NCBI GenBank assembly: GCA_963855995.1
Contig: OY979717.1
Coordinates: forward strand, 12,589,001 to 12,653,000
Length of the DNA: 64,000 bases
From: Muricea muricata
Taxonomy: Eukaryota; Cnidaria; Anthozoa; Malacalcyonacea; Plexauridae
Direction: 5' to 3'
Below the pieces are notes generated by a model. That model had not been told where the DNA came from, searched no databases, and saw only the letters and a list, made by a program, of their open reading frames with translations. The first letter of the stretch is position 1. The number at the start of each line of letters is the position of its first letter. Positions 17,414 to 29,300 of this stretch are shown here, one piece after another. A program made the translations under genes and the position numbers.

Positions 17414-20400
17414 TTACTTTCTCCGATGATTTACAATCCATTCTAAACCGGAATATAATCTAAAACACGTAAAAAATATATGTTTAACAAGAGATTCAAC
17501 ACGACATTATACATGCATTAGTATTCTAAGCGCTTTGCAGACTAATATTACATAATGTTTTACATACCTATCATATAGTATATATTTACATAGGGACTGT
17601 TGGTACAATATAACTTATATCAAAATGCACAAAATAGTATTATTTACTAGTTGAGATTTTTTTCAAAATAATCACTAATGAAAGTCGTTTTGATGTAATA
17701 TACTTTTGCCAAAATCAATAAGTGGGAAAAAATTGCATTAATACAAAGTCAAAGAATATAAACAAACTTTGATGTTAAACTATCTTAAGGTAATGGATCG
17801 TCTGCAAATAACGTATTAGATACTTTTTTCAGTTACAAATAAACTTTAGTTTTTACTTATAGGAATTATATATAATACTAAACTGTATTGATAAAAGAAG
17901 TGCATTGTATACGGTACATGTTTTACTAAAGAAAATATACTAAAACAATTATTCGCCTCAGGCTCAGTAATTACAATGAATATTCACCAATAGTCACTTC
18001 GCCTTCGGCAAATAATTGTTAAATTATGCGCACCAAATAACTGTTTGTTGCTGTTGGAAAATTTATTGATAAGCATTACAATTGGTCTTGTTATATGTAT
18101 TAGAAATAATATCAAGGTTGGCTGGGTTGATGACGAGTGAATGCATCTTGTACATCCAGATTGGAGCAAGAAGCCACAAATGATATTCTTTGATAAATTT
18201 GATAAACTATCGTATGATATATAATGCACCTGAACTCGACTTACCCTTCTCCAGTTAGGGCACAGCACGCCTGAAAAAAGAGAAAAGCAATGATGTAAAA
18301 CTAGTTAGAACATTTTAAGTAGCTACAAAGCTTGCCTCTTACTATCGAACATTAGTAGAATCATACTAGTATACTATTGCAAATGCTGTAATTTGATTGG
18401 TTACCCCACTCGCTGTCTAGTCCTCAACATAAAGCGAGTAATGACAGAATCATCTTTGTTGAGATAAAAATGCTTAAAAATTTTCCTGTTGAATATCGGT
18501 ATGTCATATTTTGAGTCTGTGATTCGACTAAAACAATTAGTTTACATTTACTCGTGATGTCCAAGACAAAGTGGTCGCCTGCAGCAAATTGGGCCCGCAA
18601 TATTGCGGCGTGACAGTAATATATAGGGTATTTTATAACACAGGCTACTTTATCTGAGGAATGCTACGTTAATAGACCTTTCTGGCAATAACGTCCCAGG
18701 CTACGGTCAGAGGCCCAGAACATCCTTCGTCAACACATGCATAAAAAAGAATTTGGAATTTTGATGGAATAAACTTAAATACGAAAACGAGGGTGAGGGT
18801 CATGGCCCCTCAGCCTCAGTTTCGTGGTTAAGCTTATTTCCACATTTATTGGTCAAAATTAAAAATTCTTTTTTATGCATGTGTTGACGAAGGATGTCCT
18901 GCGCCTCTGATCATAACCTGTGAGAAATAAACTTGTAATCCACTCTATTTAAGGTGGTCCTAAGTTGAAAACAGTGTTAGCTGTTACATAATTACCGGAA
19001 ATATCTATTGCATAGTATGAAACTATATAGTAATAAATATGCCAAACAAAACTTGCTAAGTTTTTGTGTCATTCTTTATTATGCTCTGGTTATCTATTGA
19101 ACACTCTATCATTGGTTTTTATAATCCAACACAAATTATTTTATATGTATATATACAGCTGTAAATATAAAAATGAATTATAAGTTAAATATTTTACCTC
19201 CGACAAAAATGCATACAAACCTGTATATGCCAGTCGTGATCTTTTATTGATGTTAAATTTAGTTGTTCTGAGATTTCTGCTGATGTCATAGATCCCTAAC
19301 AATATAAAGTAACATTGTTTACCTAGACATGTGTCATTCATCTTGAAACACACAATGTAGATCTTATACCTTTAGGTCCTGTTTATTGGCGAATAATAAA
19401 ACACTAGCATTTTTCAATTGCTAGAAAACAACAAAGGAAAATATTAGTTTGATATTTTATAAGATTTTCAAAGTCTTACTTGTATCACTGCAAGGCCATA
19501 GGAAGACGAAAAAAGTTAGGGGGGCTCTTCGAGCGCTGAAGGCACAAGTGCTGCTAGGGGGTCCGGGGACACGCCCCCAGAATTTTTTTCTATTTTTAGC
19601 ATGCTTATTTTTCTGTACTTTTGAGGTCAGTTTTTACATAATCATTGGATTAAAACATGTGTAAGACTGTAAACCGTTAAAAGATGTATTTACTTTGAGA
19701 CTCTAAGATCATTTTGAGGATCACTTTGAAGTTAGGGGCCCCCCCTGCCCCTGTGGTTCTTACGGCCATGTGTATCAGTTAAGTTGTGAATGAGCCTAAG
19801 TTTTGTATGCTTTTAACAACCGGGGGGGGGGAGAAGAGGAGAATTTGATGTAGAATGAAGCTTTGTAACATTTTTCATTTCATCGCATGTGCAGAGGAGA
19901 CAGGGACATGCTCCAATGGGAACATTTAAAAATTCGAGTACCCAAAAAATGGCAAAATCTAGGAGAGTTGTTATAATAATATAATTTTAATTATGTTGTT
20001 ATTCAAACAGAGGGTGGAGATAGCTGGGGGACAGCCCCCGCTGCAAATATTGATTAACTTTTTTGAAAAAATATTGCACATAATGCAAGCCCAAGCCAAC
20101 ATTCAGACTTACTTCATCAGCTAACATTCTGTAAATTTCTTCTTTTATTACCACTAATCTTTCTCTATCAGTACTATCTATCACTATTATTAGAAACTAA
20201 ATGGGAAAAATAAATATGAAAATATGAACAATTTACTAATCAAATTTTTGTAGTAAAAAATATTGTAGAATGTCTAATGAATTACAGTGTGTCCACTATA
20301 ATTGGGGCCACTTAAACAACACTCGCATGTTTCTGCCAGAAGCATGGTGTGGAAAAACTGAGTACAGGCTGCGTATCATTGTTAATAGTTAATTCATTGA

Positions 20401-23398
20401 TGTTTTGAACTTTTACAGTTATTACTCATATGCTTATTGTCAAATTGACATTGTTACTGAACACTTACTTCTGTATTAGCATAATAAGTATCCCATGAGG
20501 AACGTAAGGCATCTTGTCCTCCTATGTCCCACATTAGAAAATGCATGTTTTTCCAAACAATCTGAAATTGAACAATGAGTGTAACTTACAGAATATGTAA
20601 CACTTTAGTCAGGGAAAATTTTGGAGAAAAACTTTGTATATTACCTCTTCTACATTGCTTCCTATTGTTGGAGATGTATGAACCACTTCGTTCATTAAAC
20701 TGAAAAATCATGAAAGAATCATTGTAAAAAAACTAATTACAAATTCATGTTGCAAATTTTAATTTAACTAATTTTAATTTAATTAATTTTACTAGTGACT
20801 AAGGAGAGTCTTGAACATAAATAGATTAAAAAACTTACAATTGATAGAGTATTGTCGTCTTTCCAGCATTATCCAAACCAACTATAATCACTTTGTGCTC
20901 TATAAAAATATGTAAGATTCATCCTAGTTCAAATTATGATTTTAAATATACACTTTCAGGTGTATATATACTAAACAATGAAAGATTTAAATAAATCAGC
21001 TAAATTATAATGTAAACACATTGAGCACTGCAATTTAATAAATAAATATACATCTATATCATGATTTATCAGTGGTGAGAAAATCGAGCTGCCAACAAAT
21101 TATCGGATATTTTGTGGGAACTGAGTTTTATAATTCCCTCACATACAGTATAATAAGACTGAGTAACTAGGAACAAGCTTTTCACACAAACCTTTTGAGA
21201 CTACGTTCTGATGCCGGTACGAAAAAGCGTCACTTAATTTCTAGTCCGTTTTGTATATAAGGTTAAATTTAAATTAAGTAAGATTTCAACAGGTGTTCAT
21301 GTTTTCATCTCATGCTGTTTGGAAACCAGTATTGTTTTGTGAAGTTAAAAGTGACAGCATCATACAATTTTGTACCAGGATAGTGTGAAAAGAAAGTGAA
21401 AAAGTAACTTTTTCATGCCATTTTCACTCTGTACCTCCATCGTGTCATTCGTGTGAACATAGTCAAAGCATAGACAATCAACAGAATGGACTGGAAACGC
21501 AAGCTAAAGTGTCAATGTTGCTGACGCGACATCCGTGATACGGCCTGATATGCTATACTTTGGAACCCTGTAACTTCACTTTAAATATACTTCAGGACTT
21601 TATATTTACATACTTTAAACAAGAACGGCAATCTCTGTGGAACTATTGACTTTTAAAATTCTTTATGGATATAACAAAGCTAAAACCCAACGCTGAATGT
21701 TTGCATTCTTTTTGACTGCAGAAATGTCGCCATTGTTGTTGTTGAAAAAGGTTTACGGAAACAGTAAATGGTGATTTTCCGCCTCGTTTATCTCTCTGAA
21801 AAGTTTTAAAAGTCGATAGTTGCATTCATATTTCTGTTTTTGTTTGAAATATGTAAATACGAATTCCTGAAATGTATTTAAAGTGAAGTTACAGGGTTCA
21901 AAGCGTATCACGGATGTCGCGTAAAGTCGTAAACTTTAGCTTGCGTTTCCAGTCCATTCCTTAGATTGTCTATGGTCAAAGTGAGCAGCCATTGTTTACA
22001 AAATTGAAAGCATTGCGTATGCTCAGAGTCCTATTTGTAGCTCAGCAATGTTTTTAAAAAATGTGCATGCTTAGAGTAATAGTATTTGCATGCAGTCATT
22101 TGTAGGTAAACTGGCCAATCAGAATTAAGAATGCATATGAAGAGAATGATAATAACTATTATTATTAGATGGTTATGGGTGTTTTACGATAAACTAAAGC
22201 ACTCATATTTTCACTAGAGAAGATATGAAAAAATATGTAATGAGTGAAAAACGTGTGTGTTTTCTCGCAGGATTTCTGTGTTCTCAGTTAGCTTGTTTCA
22301 ACTTCAGACTCGTGTTAAAAACAACATTTTACTCACTTGCTGTGCTTGTTCGTAAAATAGTGTTAAATTCACCACTCGAATCGCACCACCATGTAATATC
22401 CTCTATATATTGATATTCTGAATTTCGCTATACACATAAAGCTCACTGGTTTCATGTGCATGGCATAGTATCCAGCAACTAGGGATGTTGGGTATGAGAA
22501 ATGTTTAGTATCGGTACACTAGCTTTCACGATAACCTTATATATAATTAGAAACAAGAGAAAACCTTAATGTGGATAGCAAGCAATTTTGAAAAGTGAAA
22601 TCACTGTGTACTAATCCAATGTGATAATGATTCAAAGGCACTTAAATTTGGGAAAGAGTTTCAGTCCTGTTTGGCCTAGTTCAAACTATGACAAAAATCA
22701 ATGTTGCTGCATCCCAGTTTCAGTATTATTAATAACAAATTGTGATATATCAGAAATTTCGGTACAAGTGAAAAAGTCACACAGATATTGGGATCTAAAC
22801 CAATATTTTCAGTACATTGAACATCCCTACTGGTAACTTTATAAAACCCTTGTTTTATTCCTCATTTGATTATTGAGGCCTGCCTCGGGGTAGTTGTAGA
22901 ATACCTGGCCAGTTTATAACCCTGACCCTATGTGGCCAGGTATTATATAATTGTACCAATACCAGGTTAAAACATTTAATAATGGCTGGCATAACACCAT
23001 TAAAAACTATACAATACATGGTGTTTTCTTCATGTAATGTCTATCAGCTGTAAAATTGCATATTTGTTTTTAATTGTAGTAAATGATAGCTTTATTACCT
23101 TTTTAATTTAGTCAGAAAGGCATGCTATAAAACATAGAAAGGAATGTCCTTTCCTGATAATAACAATTAACTGAACTACAATCACAGCTTAAGCCCCTGT
23201 TCTAGTCAAATTACATAACACTACAGTTCGGCATTATCGCATTCACAAGAACCGAATTGTAACATGTATAAAGCAGAACTTGAATCGCGATCCATATCGA
23301 CATCGACAAAGACAAACAAAATGAAATTAGATTGTGCAACAACACTTACCTTCAGACGAGAAGATTAGACTGCATAATTTAGAAAACAAAAAGCCCAT
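17414..23398 (-). CDS. ARL5: ADP-ribosylation factor-like GTPase ARL5
   Basis: ARL5 is an ARF-family GTPase of the trans-Golgi network that recruits the GARP tether. Nine exons join in phase: 23398-23350, 20899-20839, 20699-20645, 20561-20469, 20196-20113, 19420-19370, 19295-19221, 18270-18245 and 17459-17414. They total 179 codons, the same length as human ARL5[14 protein letters not shown] gives the N-terminal Gly-2 myristoylation site. The P-loop is [14 protein letters not shown], switch [17 protein letters not shown], switch [30 protein letters not shown], the guanine-specificity FANKQDLK and CALTGEG follow, and the protein ends [11 protein letters not shown]. The [14 protein letters not shown] and TSPTIGSN blocks separate ARL5 from other ARLs. 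Every junction is GT-AG. Introns 1 and 7 carry MITEs. Confidence 0.96.
18345..18625. repeat. Composite dispersed repeat in ARL5 intron 7
   Basis: The first part (18345-18545) is an opposite-strand copy of 14540-14770. The last part (18545-18625) is a same-strand copy of 16555-16650. Both are non-coding. Confidence 0.7.
18709..18909. repeat. Foldback MITE in ARL5 intron 7
   Basis: Inverted arms of about 95 bp share GACATCCTTCGTCAACACAT-type ends (left AACATCCTTCGTCAACACATG) around a small GTGAGG/CCTCA centre. No ORF. Confidence 0.8.
19492..19771. repeat. Non-autonomous element with GGCC(A/G)TA(A/G)GAA ends
   Basis: In ARL5 intron 6. Short inverted ends GGCCATAGGAAG and GGCCGTAAGAAC enclose G-rich and C-rich arms (GTTAGGGGGGC ... 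GGGGCCCCCCC). TGTATCA occurs outside both ends, a possible target duplication. No coding capacity. Confidence 0.6.
21469..21974. mobile_element. MITE with about 150-bp terminal inverted repeats
   Basis: A 506-bp element in ARL5 intron 1. Arms start CATAGACAATC and continue GGACTGGAAACGCAAGCTAA on both strands over about 150 bp. It is flanked by GTCAAAG on both sides (21462-21468 and 21975-21981). The 7-bp duplication may be 8 bp with one mismatch. No transposase. Confidence 0.88.
22165..22400. repeat. Dispersed repeat shared with 62830-63040 (opposite strand)
   Basis: TATGGGTGTTTTACGATAAACTAAAGCACTC and the following CATATTTTCACTAG ... match the reverse complement of about 62850-63040, which has the full palindrome CATATTTTCACTAGTGAAAATATG. 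The copy here is degraded. Confidence 0.7.
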
Positions 23399-26332
23399 TT
23401 CACGAAGGGCTTCACTGAGAAATCACTAGAAATTTGTGGCTTTATATCGTAGACGTAGTTGTCATACCAAGTACATGCCAGCATTTGTCGATTTCTTTTC
23501 GAGTTTAGTCCCTTTTGTAAGTACAGGGATAAAAATTCTCTTTATGATCTTCCCTTACACTAAAATGAGTTGATTTCCGTTCGTATAACAACTGTAACAA
23601 ATCTTTATAAGATGTAAAATACCCGAAAACAATATTTTGCTAACATATGTCTGTGCTTATCGATCATTCATCAATGACGTCGACTCTAGATCTGCCTCGT
23701 TTTAGTTCAAACCGGAAGTAATTAGCGTTAGATGCTAATTATCGTCAATTATCGTCTGCCGCTCGCTCATTGTAGACTCATCGGTACCGATAGTTTGGTA
23801 TGAACAACAGACAGCAAAATATCTGCACAAATTGTTCAAATCTGATGAACATTACCGACATATGGCGTCGCACAATGACTTTGACCTAAGCCGCTGTTTC
23901 CAAGCGGTCCCCAGACCATAAATGTTAAAACCCTGTATCTCCGAAATCCGAATCAGACCATCGTCATTCGTCACTGTAGACACTGTAGTATTGAGATATA
24001 CGTTAGGCTTTACTGTTACACTGATTGTGGTTAAATTTCAACCAGTCTGTTTGGGAAATTATTTGCAATCATAGTAGAATTGTATTCATTGATGATACGC
24101 GAGCACGCGTACTCCGCTAAATAACAACCGCTAGGCTCGTTTAGTTCAAGCATAATATGATTATAGTCGTCCATAACGACAAAATATGATGCCAAACGAC
24201 AAAATATGATGCCAAACGACAAAAGTATTGCTCAGTAGAAATGTTATCAAGTATAAGGTACCAGGCGCGTTCACCGCTAAAAATAGGTACGTACAATGCA
24301 TTATGCGGAGGCGTATCTGTGCTGCTGCTATTGACATTCTGTACAAGGTTCATCTTGAAGATCAGAATATAATTTGCCTGATCATTATTATTTTATGCAA
24401 TCAGTGAACAATATTTCAATTATTACTTATTGCCTCTAGTGTCTCAGTAGCATCGGCATCAGGTTTAAACACTGATCTGTTTTTCCCTTTAATATCACAC
24501 CCCACTCCCCAAATTGCGACTGACTCGCCACGTCCCTGAACATACCGGGGCATTTAAATATTTAGAGCTGCTTTCCACTGCTGCTTTTTCAACTTGCGCG
24601 TACACACGTAAAAGTTTATATCCTTTTAACTTTGTCTTATAAGAAATAATTGATTGAACAGACAGATAATTGCACATCACGTGTACAATTTAAGTGTTCT
24701 TGTTTAGCTCCTCCAGTTTGGGCCGCCCGCCAGGCGCCAGGTACAAGGGCATCTAGGCAGTTACAGGATGTGACTATCTGGCCAGCTAAAGGGTATTAGT
24801 GTCTCAGCTGTTAAATGGTAGGATCATCTAAACCACCCACCAGGTACAAGAGCATCTAGGCAGCTACAGGGTGTGACTATCTGGAATTAAAGCTAAAGTT
24901 TGTGAATATCTGAGCTGCTAAATGGTAGGAGCATCTGAGCCGCCCACCAAGTACGAAAGTATTTATAGGTAGCTACTGGGTGACTATCTGGGCGGCTAAA
25001 GGATGTGAATATCCGAGCCGAGCCCAATGAATTTATAGAATGGATTTGGTTCATTCAACTTTTCTCTCTAGGCTGTTTTTAAAACGTTATTATTTTTCAT
25101 CTTCTTTCTTCCTTTTTGCTGTTTAATAATACCACGACCACTTTTACTTTAAGTACATCTTATTATGTTCTCGTTGTTTGAAACACTCATCGAAATATTG
25201 GAAATATCGTACCACTCGACACCTGCAGTAGGTCTCAGATCCTAGAGTTACATAGAACATAGTATCAACGTACTAGATCAAGGTCACAAAGTATCACATG
25301 TTTAAAAACTGCAGTCTCTATCGGTCCGTTTTAGTCGTTTGTAAATACTTCATTTGTTATTTTTTGTCATAGCTTAAGTCAGCATAAAACACAAGGCTAC
25401 CATAATAGACTGTTTTCTAAAATACACAACAACGGTACCGTTGTCGTGTATTTTATGAAAATACTCAGTGGTTCCCGCAAAGACTGTTCTCTGCTTATCA
25501 TTTTAAGTTATCTTAATTAATGCCAATTGGCATGGCATTGTCCTGTTGTACAAGTATATAGGATAAATTCTGCTAGAGGTGAGAGACAGTTAAATGGTGT
25601 CTCTATAATCAATATAGATATTACATAATTTTCCAAATAATTTAAATTTTAATACAATGTTGAAAGAGTAATTATAGGCGAACCATCAATTCGTCAGTGC
25701 AAGTGATGACTATATGCCACCAAGTGAAACTGCAAACATATACATGCTTTAAAATTAATTTACAATTACATTACAATTAATAAACATTTTCCTCATTTAA
25801 GCATATAGAAAACAAATGAAAAATTCTTATCTTGGGTCAGCTAAACGGTCGGTTGTACTCACTATTCATGCTTTCTTAACACGTTTGGCTGGTAAAATCC
25901 ATATTAATGCTCACCAGTTTAATTCACTTGTGAGTTCAGTGCCCCTCATTAATGCATTTCTACAGAAATATAAAGAATCACACATGGTGGATAACGCTAA
26001 TTAATACCACTTTCGTACAACCGACCGCTATTAGAGTTACATACCGAGAGCGAAGAATTTGTGTGTATTACAAAAAGACTAGAGGGCAGTATAGGCCCGA
26101 GGAGCTTTATAGAAACATACTGTAAATAAGATCTCGATGCTCCATGCATGTAGGTATTCAACTAATTCACGATCGAGAAGGTTTCCAAGATATTTTCGTT
26201 GTTTCTTTGTTTATTTTAGTAGATTTTCGAAACGCTTTTGACCTTATTAGCTACAGTACTCAAGCTATCTTAGTGCATAAAAACTCTAAGTATACATGAA
26301 AGAAAACCGACTCAATGATGAATTAAGGAATA
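23399..26332. other. Intergenic region between ARL5 and MOB4
   Basis: No gene seen. It holds a 17-bp tandem duplication near 24177-24225 (CGACAAAATATGATGCCAAA) and a three-copy tandem repeat at 24722-25020. A short palindrome lies at 25411-25460 (TAAAATACACAACAACGGTACCGTTG...). A possible small element at about 25844-26030 ends in GGTCGGTTGTAC/GTACAACCGACC. Confidence 0.6.
24722..25020. repeat. Tandem repeat of about 100-115 bp, three copies
   Basis: The motifs CAGGTACAAG-GCATCTAGGCAG, TGTGACTATCTGG, GCTAAAGG and GCTGCTAAATGGTAGGA recur in the same order three times with 10-20% divergence. Non-coding. Confidence 0.8.
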
Positions 26333-29300
26333 CTAAACGCCACTCTGTATATCACTGCCAATCTGTGGACGGTTTTGATCAGTAGGCACTATAAGATTTT
26401 CTTGAGCCATCAATTCGTACTTCAACACATACGCAGTAAACCGACGACATAAATTTGTTTCTGCCTAGAACGACAACAAAAGAGTTTGCTAATTAAAATA
26501 CAGAAGGGTTTATGCATCGAGGAGTTTTTTAACTCTCAAAGACTTATTGATCCATATAGATCTAGCTTCTGTCTCGTTTAGCTCAATGTTAGTTTCCTCA
26601 GGTAAATTTCAACTTTGTGTAACTGCTTTTTCAGTTAACTCATATTATAACGTATTATGACGTACCATTACTCATACTATGAACTATTACATTTACAAAA
26701 GAAAATAGAAAGTTCCTCTTGTAATTTCTGGCCATGTACATACAATCTAAGTATTACATATCTTCAGTTTGCGTCACTCTTGAATGTTATTTCTAAGTAA
26801 TTTTCGAGGTAGGTGCGACAAAAGCTAAAACATCACTTATACTTAGAGGTTGGTCCAAGATGGTGACCACTGCCCCTACAAAAGAAGCTAATCAAAATTC
26901 TTGTATTCTGTAACACCAACACTGCGGCCGTCGTGTCACACCGTCTTAACTATACAATAACCCTGAGCAAGACTTATTATAGTTGTGACGATGGATATCA
27001 AAATTAAAAGCTAGCAATGCAAACATCGAAATCAACGTCTGCGCGTGTGTAAAAGACAAACATCCACATTAGAAATATAGAAATAGCGTGTTTTGATGAA
27101 GCGCTAGCAAAACGTGTAAAAGCAAATTACGAGAGTGTAACCTCCGGATAACATCTGGAAAAAAAGAAAAACATTCTCTGCTTCATAGTTTTAACTGTTT
27201 TGCTTGTGCTAAATGTTTTCGTTTTTGTTCTCAAGGTTTTGACAGCGTTGATGGAAACACCATTGATCGAACAATGTTTTACTCTATGATTTTGCTGCCA
27301 ACGTACAGTAGTAGTTCAACTGTTTACAGCAATTTAAACATTACTAACATTACAGGCCCACCTTATTGCGAGCTAATTCAGGCTCAACGACAAAAACTCT
27401 GAACAATATTGCTAACAACATTGACCAATGTTGTTTTCATCAACCCTAAACAGGTTGTTCGTTTTCGCTGTGACACGCATGCGCTTGACGTTTGTAAAAC
27501 TTTATAACGCGTATACGTACTTCAAACAGATCATAAATCCGTCGGTGATGATAATAAGCGTGAGAAAATATCCTATAAATTCTTCGACAAACAGAACCGA
27601 GTTTCGAGATCGACGATTCCTTGATTGTCACCCTAGAAAGAAAGTTACATTTATACAAAACAAAATGCACATGCGTTGATGTATGATTTATGAGACAGAT
27701 TTCATATTGATTAACTTATGAGCGTTTAGCAGCTTGTATTAGAAACTAAAAACTGATTTTTGTTCATTCCATTAACTCTCACAGACATTCCAAATTTGGA
27801 ATACTTCTTTTTTGAATGACTTCTCATGATACCAAGACCCTGGTTTCCCTGATGTCCTCGTATACATGTGGGCGCCGTTTTACTTATGAAATCGACTTCC
27901 TTGATCAAACTAGATTCTGGTGAATAAAGAGTAAAACTAGACTAATGCCTTGATACCCCAACTTTTACTTAGTAATTTAGGACTTGGTTGAGAGTCGTAT
28001 CCTGAATCATTGACCAAGATTGATGAATATTGATGAATAATGATTTATGCCTGAGAAGACCATTTTCGAATCCACTTTTTTCTAAACGAGACTGCAAGGC
28101 ATGCATAAAATGTTTGGAGGGACAGTGCGATAGGAAGCATCAGTCATGAAACATGAAACGAATACTGCAAACAACCTTTGAGGCTTTTTTCTTACAGATA
28201 ATGACTCGTATTTCATATAATCTTGCTCCAATTAACTTTTACAGTTTCCTGCCAGTTTCTCAACGTTTCTCGATAGGAACATTTGTCAAAGTATTTGAAT
28301 GAAAATGAATGAATTATTTTAGCAGTCAAAGTTGATCTAGTTCTACAGTATGTCTCTGAAAAAATGGCACTCTAACGAAAATTTAAATAGAGTCATTCTT
28401 CATAATTTAAGATATTTTTGTCGTATTTTGTTACGTTGACTAGCATTGCTGTTATATAGCTAATCCAGTAAAGGTTGTCCTTTCAAACCTTAAACTCTAA
28501 GCACGCATAGCATGATGGGAGCACAATTTAAGCAGCTTAGAAAGCATGTATGGAGCCCATTTTATTCGAGACATGGTAACTATCTACCAAGAAAATATTC
28601 CACTGGTATGAAAGGACAACCTTTTTGTAATTAGCTGTATATAGTTTAAAGAAACATGATTGCCTTTTGATGTCTGAAGAAAAATTTTCGTTGTTAAGCA
28701 TAAATAAAAACCTGTATTTCTCTGTTGTATCTAAACAAAAGCAGCCGATTTTTACAGGGAGGCTAGGCAAAAGTGCCAACTTGATTGAATTTCTTATTTT
28801 GTCACAGTGACATTTTTTGAGCCACACTGTAGTGACCATGACTTTAAAAATATACAGTACCTGCTAGGAAAGTATTTATTGCTATTAAGAAGTGACGCGG
28901 CGCCATCCAAAGTGTGCCTTGTGTAATCCAAAGCAGGACACTAGTTGAAAGAAACATTAGCAGTTGGAAATGTTACATTGCAAATTTCAGCATTAATAAG
29001 TAGCAAACAATGTTCGGTACTATAGAGTGAGATTTATTGCTTATAATGAAGAATTAATAAAAGTAATAAAATGCAACCTCTTTTGGCGTTTTATGTGCAG
29101 CACAAAGAAATATCCATTGTTCAGTTGCAGTCATCTGAGTACAAACGTCAGGAAAGCAATCAACCTAGATGCAAGTGAGAAAACGTGCTTGTAAACTTTA
29201 AACCAAATTTACAAATATTGCATACCATATTTTCTTTTTTTAGGGGCCACTATGATGAAAAATCGTATATCAAAGTAAACGAACAAGGCATTTTTAGTTT

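Noticed and set aside
17984-18268. 94-codon minus ORF over the ARL5 intron 8/exon 8 region
   Set aside because: It runs through the ARL5 exon 18270-18245 in the wrong frame and into intron; the ARL5 frame fits the family exactly.
25816-26004. 62-codon plus ORF as a gene
   Set aside because: It lies within a small element bounded by GGTCGGTTGTAC / GTACAACCGACC and has no recognisable domain.
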